Shown here: piece after piece, positions 44,163-56,220 of the stretch
Position numbering within the stretch: position 1 is the first letter of the stretch
How the letters are laid out: each line of letters begins with the position of its first letter
Source: Humulus lupulus
Taxonomy: Eukaryota; Streptophyta; Magnoliopsida; Rosales; Cannabaceae
Direction: 5' to 3'
Length of the DNA stretch: 64,000 nt
Assembly: GCF_963169125.1 (NCBI RefSeq)
Contig: NC_084796.1
Location: 90,194,888 to 90,258,887, forward strand
Translations under genes and position numbers: made by a program
Notes under the pieces: model-generated
The model's database searches: none
Seen by the model: only the letters and a program-made list of their open reading frames with translations
What the model was told of the DNA's origin: nothing

Positions 44163-46193
44163 TATGATACGATTTTCTCGTATGATAAACTTTTCTTCTA
44201 GAAAAATGTTTTTGAGGTCATCCAAAAGCTTCCATTCGACCGATAACTTTCACGTAAACCCACGATTGAACTAGTCTTTTGATTTCTTCAAATTCTATTT
44301 TTTGATCTTGTCGTAGTATCCCATGAGTAAGAAAATATTTTTGTGCCCCATGCCCTTGAGATTTATTGTCCTTTTGGACCTTATAGCCAATTGGTCATTA
44401 TTTTTTCTAATCACTCGGACAATGGGTATGCCCCAAGCTGCTTGGACGCAAAAGATTTAGTCTTGAATTTTTATGCCCACCGATCGGTCACCTTGATGCC
44501 CCTCAGACACCTTGATGCTCCTCGGACTTGCACTCGGACACCTCGACGCTGGATGGTTGGATTCCTCAGCATCCGCTCGGATGCCCAAGACTTAGCTCCT
44601 CAGACGCGTGCAACAGCTCCTTGAAGGTGCACCCCAGCCGCTCGGACGAATGCTGCTCGGACACAGCCACACCTAATCGGATGCAGCTCAAATCCACTTG
44701 GATGCAACCTTTGCTGCTGGGACACCAGCCCTCCGACACGCGCCATTCGGATGCCCAGCCAGCCATTCGGATGCAGCCCCCCAGCCGATCGGACGCACGC
44801 GTGGAAGCAACCCAGCTGCTCGGACACCGCTCGGATGCAGCCCTCGGACGTGCGCGGGGGCCTGCTTCGGCACACTCAGCATCTGCTTGGGCACATGGCA
44901 TAGTCATTTAAGCCTATGCCTAAAACTTTCCCTACCAAAAACCATCAAAGCACCTTGTTCGAATCTCCCAAAAGTGTTTTGAGAGATTGATTTCTCTCAA
45001 TCAATCTTAGGGAAAAATTGACTTCTCTTCTCAAAGAATTTTTTTTTACTTTGTAGTAAATATTTTTACTTTGCATTCATTTGCTCGTGTTTGTTTGATT
45101 CACTCCAGAGACTCATCGATGTTATTCATGCTAAACAATAGAGTTTCCTACTCGATCGGTGATACATGCTTAGCCGACCAGGGAAGTTGTATCTGCTCTC
45201 CCAACCAGGAAAACTTTGCACCTGATCAGCTAAACCTTTTACCCGGCTAGTAGTTTGCTCTTTATTCTTGTGAAGACAATTGTTGCTTAGCACCTTTGAT
45301 ATTTCTCTCTTACAGCTGAGTTGTTGGCATTTATACTTTACTTTTCTTTGTCAACTTAAAAAATTCTAAGTCTTTTTAGACTTAAAAAGTTATAAGTTTT
45401 TTGTGAATAGTAAAGTCACTCTGATGTATGCCTTATATTTTCGCATGAGTACTTAGCTTCCTAACGTAGAAATTCTAGACATTTCATAAGTCCATACTAA
45501 GTATACTTTCTCACACTCTTATTGCTCTAATATTTTATGAGCATAATGTTTATTGTCACACGAATATCTACTTCTAACTTGGAATTTTAAAAAATTCCAA
45601 GTTACTTAAGCTTTGTCAAACAAGTTAGCTTAATGGCCTTTTTGGACTTCGAAAATTTACAAGTCAGCCTAAAAATAGATATATTAACTCGTGCTCTTAT
45701 TTCCTTTGTTAAATTATATACCAGTATACCCCATGTGCCCCCCAGGTGATCGAGGGTTGAAAGATCCTTAGTCACTTGCTACTTGACCGAATCTGTTCGA
45801 GCAGTTAATTACTCGTGAAACACATAGAATATATGGAAAATATTTGAGCAAAACACTGCTTGAACGAATCGACCAGTTGAACACCGTCCGATTTTACCGA
45901 CCAGTTGAACACTACTTGGATAACTAACACACATGCATATTTGTAGCAAGAATCGACCACGTTGTGCGTAGTCTCTTTTATTACTCGTAAATTAAAAAGG
46001 AAAAAACATGTCTAATAACGAGTCTTAAACAACCAAAATTGTTCAAAAATATAATGACTGGTTAGCAAATAACCAGGTCATAAAACAAACTTAAATAACA
46101 AGTCAAACAACTCAAAATCAAGCTACCACTCTTAAAAGCGGTATTTAGAAATAATATATCCTCCGATGCTCACCACTCCAGTGGTTTCTGATC
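44163..46193 (-). other. Non-coding 3' interior of B2
   Basis: It contains CTCGGATGC-like irregular repeats at 44400-44880 (related to 16100-16560 in B1), the block 45420-45600 shared with B1, and a second PPT-like tract CCTGGGGGGC on the minus strand at 45746-45737. Several overlapping frames at 44520-44910 are by-products of the GC-rich repeats. Pol and the antisense gene have been lost from this stretch. Confidence 0.7.
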
Positions 46194-48425
46194 CTAGCAC
46201 TCCCGCTCAGCATACCTCTCCCTTTCTTCGTTGCTATCCTTAGCTAAGTGTGGACCTCCACATATAGTGTCTAAGGTAAAGTCCACAGGTTCGGGCTGCA
46301 AGGGTGGAGATCTTTGTCGTCTGAAACCAGGATTGCTTCTGCCTCCTTCTCCTTGGGGTGTCTCTGCCTGGTACATCATCAACTTGCCCGACCGGAGAAG
46401 AAATTCTATCTCGTCCTTGAGGTGATTGCATTCATTCGTGTGGTGACCATAATCTCCATGGAAACAACAAAACTTATTCATGTCTCTCTTCCTCATCTCT
46501 TTCCGGATGGGTGGAGGTTTCTTGTAGGGAACCTCTTCATGACTAGCAAGATATATTTCCGCTCGGCTAGCCGAGAGAGTGGTGTAGTTAGTGAACTGAG
46601 GCTCATACTTGGTTGGCTTTTCATTTGAACTCAACTTTACTTTCTTATCCTCATGGTGGTCAGACCCATTATTTCCACGTTTCTTTCCACCATCCTTAGG
46701 AGAGTCAGTTGATCCACCCGGATTGTTTATGCCATTCTCCTCTTTCTCGATTGCATCATTCAATTTCATATACTTTTCTGCTCGGTCAAGAAATTGTTGA
46801 AGTGTTGAAATTGGATTTCTATGTATACTATCCCACAAAGGACTCCGATAAGTTATCCCAGCGGATATGGCAACCATCTTCCCCTCATCTCCTACAACAG
46901 TTTCTCTATTGGCTTCTCTCATGAATCTCTGTATATAATTCTTTAGAGACTCATCTTTTCCTTGTTTAATATCCGCCAAGTGATTGGCATAAACTGGAGG
47001 GGTCCGAGCAGCACTAAACTGCCTGCAAAACTCATATCTGAAACTTTCCCAAGAAGTGATGGAGTTTGGCTTAAACTTCCAATAGCACTCTTGAGCAGTG
47101 TCGGACAATGTGGTGGGGAAGACTCTGCATCGATAGTCATCACTCACTCCGAGCAGCTCCATCTGATCTTCGAATTTCCCCACGTGCCTTATCGGATCTA
47201 CCTTTTCTGTATAAAATGGCAGTACCGGTGCTTTGTACTTCGCTGGTGGCTGGGTTGCTCTAATTTGAGCACATAACGGGCTGCCACTCCTGTGGTCTAC
47301 TGGATCGATCGTAGAGAGTCGTTTCGACAAACCATGAACTGTTGCTGCCAGAGCATCAAGCTGGGCTTGGATGCCTGGGGCCACAGCTTGTGACTCATTT
47401 TCGGGACCGCCTGGTCGAGCGCTCTTATCCGACAGACCATCATCAAGTATTTCTACTTGATTTGTAGGTCGGATTGGATCTCGCCTTTCGACCGGGACGG
47501 TCTTTCTCCTATCTGCAATGTCGTCTCTTAAATCCTTCTAGGAGGTATGCCTCCCTAACTGATCGAACATCGTACTCCGAGTCTTTTCGGAAGGCTTGCC
47601 GTGTGTGACATGCTCCTTGCCACTGCGCTGGTTGGGATGCAGTGGTGGCCTTCTTGTCTGCGATGGGCGATCCTTTCCTCCTCGATGGTTGTTATCATTC
47701 TTCTCATTCGACTGGTCAGTGTGATGACTATCAGCTTCATCACGACCATGCCCATCTTTGAAGTGTGAAGTTTCTTTACCTCGAGGAGCTCTATTTTGCT
47801 CTTGCTCAGGTGGAGTTTTCTTGCTACCTGATTTATGACTTCCTGACCTAGAAGTCTCTGATCGGTGGCTCCTTGAGGGGGTTCTGGAGTTCCCCCTTTG
47901 GGTTGAGATAGTGCCCGATCGGACCCCATCTTCTTCCCGACCAGGTGGGTTACTACCACTCCTGTTTGGCCCTCGAGAATTGGGTCTATCAGTGTTCTTA
48001 CGACCAACTTCTGTGGTCCTTGCTCCTGGGGTGGCTGCTCCTCGTGCTGCAGCTCGGGCATTGGCTTGGTCTAGCTGCGTAGCTGCCTCCAGAGTGAGTG
48101 TAGCCTCGCGATGTTGCCTATCAGCTTCCTCCAGCTGTCGCTTGATCTCCTCGCTCTTGGCCTCCATCTCCTGTCTCTGCTGCTCAAACACCGCCTTCTG
48201 CCTAGCCATCTCTTCAGCGAACGCCTCCTGTCTGGCGTTGAATTGTGCCATCTCCTCCAGGAAGGCCCCCATGGCTTGCTGGAGTTCTTCAACTTCTGGA
48301 GTCACGTCCTCGAGCATGACTCTAGGCTCAGTGTCATGGTCTAGTGGGCCAGGACATTCTCATCTAGCAGGCTCTTTAGAGGAGCCGGTCTTCTTGGAGG
48401 CTGCATTGGTGTTCTTAGGCGCCAT
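46194..48425 (-). pseudogene. gag: Gag of B2 (two in-frame stops)
   Basis: A single 744-codon minus-strand frame from ATG 48425 (MAPKNTNAASK). The N-terminal half is a charged coiled coil (EELQQAMGAFLEEM, about 48280-48080) and a low-complexity Arg/Ser/Gly region. The Retrotrans_gag core lies at about 47200-46870 (TAQECYWKFKPNSITSWE, KQGKDESLKNYIQRFMREA). A zinc knuckle of the Tat type (CCFHGDYGHHTNECNHLK) sits at about 46470-46415. The frame stops just after the gag-protease linker (DTICGGPHL). Stops are TGA at 48360-48362 and TAG at 47538-47540; otherwise the frame is open, so decay is light. Gag could supply particles in trans if the stops were absent in sister copies. Confidence 0.92.
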
Positions 48426-48459
48426 CACGCTACAGGGATCATCTGTCTTTCTCTTCAGG

Positions 48460-48480
48460 CTCTCAATGAAACCACCAATA
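48460..48480 (-). other. Post-LTR primer region of B2
   Basis: Directly after the 5' LTR end GGTCAACA the minus strand reads TA then TTGGTGGTTTCATTGAG. Its position says PBS, but it does not match the common tRNA-iMet site and I do not name the tRNA. Confidence 0.5.
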
Positions 48481-49341
48481 TGTTGACCGCGTTTTTGGCC
48501 AACGACCTGTTGACGTCCAAACGACAAAAACCTTCAAGAGAAATAAACGACACAGATGATTTTTATAGTGGTTCAGCCCCAATGTGTTGGTAATAGCCTA
48601 ATCCACTTAGAGTTGTGATTATAGATCTGCACTCAAGATCGGATAAACCTGAGTCAACAGAGTTTCTTCAGTGCAGATTACAAAAATACAAGAATTCTCT
48701 CAAATACAAGTACTCTCTCTCTAAAAAAATTAGAATTCGAAAACTCCAAAAAAAGTCCCCTTTATGATGCCATAAGCCTTGTATTTATAGGCTCAAGATC
48801 GTACAGATGATGTCCCTCATAATCGGGATATTTTGTTATTCTCATTATATTTAATTTACAATAATATTCAAAATATAACAATACATTATATTCATGGGAT
48901 AAACTGAGAGATTCCCGCGCAAGCCAAGACTGATTCTTGTTGAAGCTGTTTCTGGGATTTTTCACATAGCCCTGCTCTGTCTAGTCGATCCATATCACAT
49001 TCAGGCTTGTCAACCAAGCCTTCACTGGCACCTGGTTGGGTAGACATGCACTTGACTGGGCAGACATGCACTTGGCTGGGCAGACATGGTCATGACTGGT
49101 CGGACATGGTCATGACTGGTCAGAGCAGACAATCATATGACTGGTCGGACAAGGTCATGCCTAGGTAGACAATCATATAACTGGTCGGTCAAGGTCATGC
49201 CTGGTCGGTCATGACACTTGACTAACCAGTCAAAATTCTTCATTGGTCTACTGGGTCACTCCTAAGCCAGATCACCCAACCATTCATTGTCATTTGTCAT
49301 TTCTATTGCCACGCCATCATTTTCAAAATTTGGGGATAACA
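48481..49341 (-). repeat. B2 5' LTR
   Basis: 861 bp, TGTTGACCGCG to GGGGATAACA. The 20-bp array is present but disturbed by short indels (49036-49215). TATA box on the minus strand at 48782-48789. Confidence 0.9.
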
Positions 49342-49346
49342 TGTTA

Positions 49347-50991
49347 TAATAGAGGATATTTATTAACCAAACTTTGAAAAGTCTGTACTTTCCTATGTTC
49401 TCCTCTTCATCATGAATATCCTATTTCAAACTGAAGTTCAATGAACTTTAGTTGGATGTTCAAGAATCCAGATGTCATAGAATTCTGAATTCCGTTTCTA
49501 GATTCATGGTGTTTCAACCATAGTTTTTTGTAAAAACTTTTTCATTTCATATACCAGTATGTGAATGAATTATAGTTAGATCGTGTTGCATAAATTTAAC
49601 TATATTTACATTTGCAATGGAGTAGTTACTAACTAATACTCCCACTACAACAATGGTTTACATAATTTGTGATATTATTTGGTTTTATCATTGTTAATTA
49701 TCAATAACTTGCTTACTTGACTTGCAGTCATTGTTTCTAGTACAATTTACCATGAAAATATAGTGATTATAATAATCATGCTTCATTGAAGTAGCATTTA
49801 AAGAGATACAAACTCTTTTGTAATCTTTTATTATTATTAAACTGTTTCACCAAATGACTCCATGGAAATTTTTTAATTTATTCACATAACCACTTGTGAA
49901 TCCCAACTTCTAAGTCTTTAATGTTGTACAATCAAACATGTATAAAGAATAACAAGTGTTAAAATTATAGAAATAATAAAGATGATAACGATTACTCCTT
50001 AGCTATTTAATCTTATATAATATGATTATATTCTATTTCCAAAATACTAATTTTTCTTAGCATTTTAGTTGTATGTGAGTTGGGTTTGAATTCCAAGTTC
50101 GCATGCAAATTACTTGAGTTCCAAAATCGTGTTCTAGACTTCCTTTTGATGAGATAATAAAAAATCTCTACGGTACTTTACTTTTAATGATGCATGAAAA
50201 TTTCTAGAAATTTGCTTTGCATTTAATCAAAGTTAAACAAATCTTAAATAAATGTCAATCAATATTGACTTACTATTTATTATTTCTTTTAGCTTTGAAC
50301 ATTAATAGGTTCAACATACATCACTATGTATTAGCTAAACGATTCTGTGATTTTTGAGCCTTTATTAGAGAAAGATCTTTTGATTAATTTTAATTAACAG
50401 CCTATATAAACAAAGAGAGAACTATTGAATGGTTGCAATAAAAGACTGTCATTTATTTGTTTTATGTGTCTAGTTAATTACAAGTCAATCTAAAAAATTA
50501 ATACACATATATGTTTCACTTAATTGTGGTTGGAATAAGATGTCTTATTAAATCTATGATTTTTACAATAATAAATAATTCATAATTATCATTTATACTC
50601 ATTGATGAAATAGGTGGAAAAATATATTTAAAAAATAACTACTGAATTTATTATTCAATAGAAATACTAAACTTGCTCATTCATCATATAAAGGAATCTA
50701 AAAACATAGTTTATAGAAAGAATTCTAGAACTACTTCAAGGAAAGAACTTATAAATTTCTTTCATAATGAAAATAAACTATTTCAAAATGACAAAAATTT
50801 TAATTTTTTTAAACAAAACAAAATAAATTTCTAAACTAATATTTTCTTTATTCAATTGTCTTCATCAATTCTACTTCGCTTTGCTTTCAATGCAACTATT
50901 CTTTTTCTCAAATGATTTTTGCATCCCTGAAAACAAGAACATATGAAAATAAATATTAGTGACACAATTTTGAATCAACCATTCAAAAATA
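49347..50991 (-). other. Decayed middle of copia element G
   Basis: Expected to hold protease, integrase and the N-terminal part of RT. I could not recognise a reliable motif in any frame; the sequence is about three-quarters AT and full of stops. Confidence 0.5.
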
Positions 50992-51408
50992 TCAAAGAAG
51001 AGTTTTTGAGTAAATCGAATTTACCTCGTATTTCAAAAATTGAGCATGTGCTATAGCATCATCCTTTATCATGGCCCACATCTCGTATGCAGTTTCAATA
51101 ACCATATATCTTTCTTTAATGTCACCATGCATGGTCAAGAACATACATTGACGTGCCAGGTTATTCGATCTCATCCATTCACCATATTTTTCATGTTCTT
51201 CAAAGCTGGATGAAAAGCTTGGAACCTCTGGTGGTAGATCATAGATCTCTCCATACAAGTTTTGTGTTTCGAAGACAATTTGAATCCCATCGTACCATCT
51301 TTTTATGTTGTCAAGACTAAATGAAATCTTTTCCAAGAGTTTGTCAATGATATATGTTTGATTTCCCAAGTTTTCAAGTACATGGTCAGGATTAAGAGAA
51401 TTAACCAT
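50992..51408 (-). pseudogene. gag: Copia-type gag fragment of G
   Basis: The minus-strand frame from ATG 51408 (MVNSLNPDHVLENLG) runs 139 codons. It has EEHEKYGEWMRSNNLARQCM and the downstream helix ETAYEMWAMIKDD, which fit the UBN2-type gag of plant copia elements. The frame closes at 50992 well short of a full gag, and no zinc knuckle is seen. Confidence 0.72.
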
Positions 51409-51465
51409 TGTTGCTGGAAATAAATAAATCAAATATAGTGAATTAAAACATATAATAAATATCAT

Positions 51466-53505
51466 ATTTTATTTGGAAAAGTAAATATGATGCATGAATG
51501 AAACAAATAAAAACACATAAAAAATATTTACTAATCCACGATAAATTAATTTCAAAATTAATGGAATTCCTTGGGGTAGGTCAGACTAACTCATAAGTGA
51601 AAACTTAAAAATAATCTCAATTTCATAAGTGAAAACTTAAAAATGTCTTTTTCTCTTTTGACTTATGAACTACCACTAGTTTGGTCAAGATACACTAGTC
51701 GTGCTCGAAAGCCTGGATACACCTTTGGAGTGTAACCCATTATTTTCAATCAATGACTTAACTCAAGATTATGCCTTAGGGCCAGTCAAACATTAAATAC
51801 ATCACTAATTATATTTTCATAAGAGAAGTCAACCTTGAGATAAAATAAACATATTCGGAAGCCTTTCCTTAGGGAGACTGCAAACGGAGTCGACATGAGG
51901 CATTTCCTATGCCTTTCAATGTTCAACCAATAATGGAGATCACAAGACTTATTGTCATAACTCCCTCTCCCACTCACTATTTTTGGAAAAATGTGTTTTT
52001 GACAAAATCAATTTTTGTTAATTTAGTTTGTAAAAATAAATTTAATTATTTTTACCAACTGATATTCTAATAATCTAATTAAGCAAAACAAAAAACAAAA
52101 TTGTGCCCTTAATTCTAATTCTCATTTTGCTTTAATTAAAAGAATATAATTTTTATTTTAATAAAACATTTTTCATTACAACAACAAATTAAACAACATT
52201 AATTTTGATTTACCATCTTAACTTATTAACACTAAATTTATTATTATATGATTTATCACACATAAACATATAACAAAAATATAGGACGTTCCTAATAGCA
52301 TGTTTCTACACGAACAAATTAAACAACTTTCATTTTGATTTACTATCTTAACTAATTAAGGCTAAATTTATTATTATATGATTTATCACATATAAACATA
52401 TAACAAAAATATAGGACGATCCTAATAGTATGTTTCTACACGAATGTAATGCATGCTAGTTGCATACTGTGTGGGTATATGAATGTCATGTTATAATGCA
52501 TAACTAAATATTAAACATTTTAATCACATTCAAACATTTATAATAGATAAATAAAATAAAAGCTGATATGGTAACTTTTGGGTATTTCTAGAAAAATTAC
52601 GACACTTGGAAAAAATACATGAAAATGTAACCTACACTAACTAAGGCCCGATAAAGAGCACTTTGATCAGGGACCTTGAGATGTAGTCTTATTGAGCCAA
52701 TGCCGCATTTTTCCATATTCTTTTTGAATTATAAATTTTTTTAATTATTTTAAACAAACATTTAAAATATTAAAATTTGGGTTTTAACACTCAAAAGTTT
52801 CTGAGGCCCAATTTTAATTTTGGTAGTTTAATTCAAAAATAAAATTAAAATTCAAGATAATTTTAATTATGAAAGATAACAATTAAAACTTTTTTAATTA
52901 AGGAAAATAATCAACATTATTTCAACTAAAGAAATTTCCAAATTAAAAAAAATTTAATTCAATTTCTAATTTTTCAATTAAATGAATAATTAAAAAATAA
53001 TTATGATAACAACACACTAGGGTTTGTTAAAACAAAACCTAGGTGTGTACCAAGAGTACGACGACGGGGAAGGTGGTCCGGCGGAGGAGGCTCGGCTAGG
53101 AGCTAGTGTGGGCACGGCTGGGCGTGGAGGCGTAGCAGAGGCGCATGGCTACAGGCGTGCATGGCTGGCGTAGGGGCGCGGGCTGACGCATAGGGGCACG
53201 GGAGGGCTAGCACACATAAGCTAGCACAGGCAGTAGCTCGGGGCTTGGGGCTTAGGGGTTAGACCACAACAGAATTTTTACCCATACTTTAAAAATAAAT
53301 TACAAAATTCCTATGTCCCAAAATGACTTACATATTTCATCTAGAAGTTTTAAGAACAATTCCTAAATCCAAAAGCATCATTATAAGCAACCCTTAAGAA
53401 TCTGTCATCACGAAAATAAACATCCATCCATTCAAACATATATCACATATAATATAAAATGTATATAATCCCACAGAACAATTAATAATATATATAGATT
53501 AATGA
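51466..53505 (-). other. Leader region of G
   Basis: Two kilobases between PBS and gag without coding content. It contains a 130-bp tandem duplication (52183-52442) and a GC-rich island (about 53045-53260) in otherwise strongly AT-rich sequence. Confidence 0.6.
52183..52442. repeat. 130-bp tandem duplication
   Basis: Two adjacent copies, each containing TTATTATATGATTTATCACA and AATATAGGACG and ending TGTTTCTACACGAA, at a period of 130 bp with about 90 percent identity by eye. Confidence 0.85.
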
Positions 53506-53520
53506 CCTACTCTCGTACCA
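53506..53520 (-). other. Probable primer binding site of G
   Basis: The minus strand reads TGGTACGAGAGTAGG five bases after the LTR end TTTTTACA, a diverged form of the TGGTATCAGAGC initiator-tRNA site. Confidence 0.6.
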
Positions 53521-53525
53521 ATTCT

Positions 53526-55697
53526 TGTAAAAATTTTCAGAGCACACAACAGAATAGGCGTGGTGGGCCCATAGTGTAAACAATAAAAAAAAATCATTAT
53601 TCATATAAACACTTTATTTGACCATGAAAACATCAAGATAGAAACATTAACATACAATTTTACTAATCATGCTAGATATATAAATATACAATATATTTAT
53701 ATATAACAAAAAAATATTCAAGAACAAAAGCAATTACCTCTTAAAGCCTATCAAGTGTCCTTGAGTCTTTTCGTATATTTATCGATCTTCCTATCCAACG
53801 CTTTGAGGACTCAAACCATGATCTTCCGAAGTGTTTTCTACACCTCAATATGTGTGTGGACACATAGAGGATATGGGTTTGCAATTTTAAGAATCACAAG
53901 TATTTCTCAACATATGAGAACTTGGATTATGTTCTTAGAATGACTAGAATAAAGAAGAAGAAGAAAGACTTTTTGTGAGACAAAAATTGTGAGAACTATT
54001 CTAAATTGTATCTGTATTGTATATTGTATTATCCTGTCTTTTGTATTGTGTAGTTTTCTTCTATTTACTCTATATCATATACATAGAGATAATTCTATTA
54101 CTTTATTATTCCTAATAATAATAATAATATCTTAATGATGATAGGAATTGATTTAGGAAAATATCTAACTTACCAAATTTGAGAAAACTACTATCAAATT
54201 ATTAATTAATTAAATAAATAAAATAAAAAACAACATTGATATAATATCAGCGCAGTTGGTGCATGCATGAAATGTTATTCTCTTTTCAAGGATATTGCAT
54301 TTTTCTTTTATTTATTTATTTAACTAAAATAAATATTCCACAAAATAAGGTATTTATCTTTTTAAGGAAAAGATGACAACCATATTTCAAAACTTAAAAT
54401 TTAAATTAAAATTAATGATCATCATTATCATCATCTTGTAAAATTCAATAAATCATAAACTATTTTTGACTTACAAATTTTATTTTCTCCCACTCAAATA
54501 AAGTAATTAATATAAAAAATTTATTTGTATATATGAATTTCAAAAATTACATATTTAAATTAATAAATATATTTTTGAAAATTAATATTTAATTCCAAAT
54601 TATTTATTCAAGCTTAATTATCATATAATTGCATACTTGACCTGAATAATAAAATTATTCTGTAATTTCCAAATTATAGTTTTACCCTTCTATCAACTCT
54701 TATCTTGATATGGTGTTGATAGAGCCACCCTGGGGACCTATGGTCCTATAATATCGAGCTCCAATAAATAATTGATTAATTATCAAAGCTCATTGATTAG
54801 ATAATCATATTTATTAATCTAATGATTACTCCACTATAAATATGAGATTGAACTCTTGATAATTATAGACATATATTTATTGAGTACTTTATTAATGAAT
54901 AAATTGTCCATTGATAAAATCATTACATACAACATCAATCTATTATTTAATGTTCATAATTAGAAAGGGAATAAAATTTCCGTTTGACCCTTTTACCTAT
55001 ATCTTATTCCTAGAGTACCATTGCAATTTCTAGTGAAGGTTGTGTCACATTAGGTTTGTGACGTGAGCACTCATAACCTTTTCAGTTCCAAAAGTCAACC
55101 CAATAGTGAACCATTATTCAATCTTTCAGAAGGTATAGATTCCATATCTGTTAAACTACGTCCCCAGCCATATATATTATTGAGTCCCCAAAACAATTGT
55201 TCTTAGCCTGATCCTTCTAACAAACCTTAACGCATGAATCAAAGGATCAGATGACATATATAAGAGTTCATAGCAACCTCAGGATTAAGATCATCGTGTT
55301 TATGATCATCGTTTGATGTGTTTTATTAATACTACGAAACAGTATTTAAACAAGTATATAGAAAGCACCTTCACTAAAGTGTCCTACTACACTAGTGACC
55401 CGGATATAGGTCACTTGTATTCATAATACTACCAAACCGTACTAGCAGTAATTAATCTAAAGATTCCATAACTTTATTTTACTGCGAACTGTATTAAGTT
55501 TATCATCTTAATCTCGATCCTCTCATACCAATATGAGATTAAGACCATATAGATAAACTTTGGAATTTTTTGATATTTACTTAATATTATCATTGTAATA
55601 TAAGACATAGTCTATATATATAAAAATTTAATTCCATTATTTATTTAATTTAATACATTTGTCAACTAATATTGCTTTAAGGGCACTATTCCCAACA
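53526..55697 (-). repeat. G 5' LTR
   Basis: 2172 bp, TGTAAAAATTTTCAG to TTCCCAACA. It carries the empty site for the MITE found in the other LTR. Divergence between the two LTRs is substantial, so G is older than B2 and A. Confidence 0.85.
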
Positions 55698-55815
55698 TGT
55701 GTGACATCCATTCGCTATCATTCTCTAGGCCTTGAGAGATGAGATAAGCGGTGTCCATAGTCCTGAAACTTTGCCCATATAACACAGTTTCTGACTGTCG
55801 AGGGTTTCAAAGATC
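55698..55815 (-). pseudogene. pol: Distal end of D pol (protease-RT linker)
   Basis: The minus strand reads DSQKLCYMGKVSG, then LISSLKA, a stop, RMIANGCH. Across the G insertion, using one TSD copy, it continues into AFVARVIDVALETL at 39230. This links the two sides and shows G landed in D. Upstream of about 55815 similarity stops. Confidence 0.7.
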
Positions 55816-56220
55816 ACTTGCTTGCATTGGCATTCGATTGTTGTGATAACTTCGTTTTAGTGTCGTTTTAGAATGTTTTCTTGTGGTAATCTTGAGTCTT
55901 TATGTGTGTTTTTTGCAAGATTACGCTTTTGTTTGTCTTTGTTGTAGGTTGGTGTGGTGAATCATGGGAAAAATGTAAAAAGAAGAGGAAAATGGTGGAA
56001 AAATGAAGCTCTTGGTGGTTGTCCGACACAAAAGGATGCTAAGGACGAGTAAAAGTCAATTTGAGAAATAATGGAATTAGGGTCGCGACTTTAGTTTATA
56101 AGTCGCGACTCTAGGCAAGTAAGAAACACAAGGATGCTGAAAGGAATTGGTGCCGCGACTTGCCCTTATAAGTCGCGGTGCAAGGGGAAGTCAGAGGCTA
56201 AAGCAAGGGGCCATCAAGGG
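55816..56220. other. Unassigned segment with two 28-bp inverted repeats
   Basis: Not recognisable as D or H. Two 28-bp units (56082-56109 and 56152-56179) each have 10-bp near-complementary arms, GTCGCGACTT and AAGTCGCGAC, around an 8-bp AT-rich centre, 42 bp apart. A 16-bp word AAGGGGAAGTCAGAGG is repeated at about 56181 and 56216. Confidence 0.6.

Larger units (their letters stand above)
43322..49341 (-). mobile_element. B2: gag-only Tat element (TR-GAG type)
   Basis: LTRs lie at 43322-44147 and 48481-49341, with flanks GGTTA / TGTTA (4 of 5 match). A minus-strand gag of 744 codons follows the 5' LTR, and no protease, RT, RNase H or integrase is present. The 3' internal region matches B1 at 45420-45600 but lacks the antisense gene. 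This fits the class of plant terminal-repeat elements carrying only gag, which rely on a full relative for reverse transcription and integration. Confidence 0.9.
39239..55697 (-). mobile_element. G: minus-strand Ty1/copia element
   Basis: LTRs at 39239-42255 and 53526-55697 begin TGTTGGGAATAGTGCCC in element orientation. The TSD is TGCGT / TGTGT (39234-39238 and 55698-55702; one C-to-T difference). The PPT at 42256 and PBS-like site at 53506 agree with minus orientation. Coding remnants are a UBN2-like gag (50992-51408) and a ruined RT (about 43200). B2 is inserted in its RT region. The left LTR carries an extra 785-bp DNA transposon. Confidence 0.88.
24253..55815 (-). mobile_element. D: minus-strand chromovirus (Tekay/Del-like), nested host of stack 2
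   Basis: The 3' LTR is at 24253-26061. Minus-strand coding remnants appear in the correct order going rightward: chromodomain-like tail, integrase, RNase H, RT, protease-RT linker. They are interrupted cleanly by CACTA-2 (26226-27831), E (29103-37802) and G (39239-55697). Removing each insertion with one TSD copy restores collinearity. The most distal D sequence I can read ends at about 55815; the protease core, gag and 5' LTR are missing. Confidence 0.85.

Noticed and set aside
44520..44982. Overlapping 90-127 codon frames on both strands
   Set aside because: They arise from GC-rich CTCGGATGC-type repeats in B2 with few stop codons; no family resemblance.
47911..48486. 191-codon plus-strand frame
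   Set aside because: It is the antisense shadow of B2 gag.
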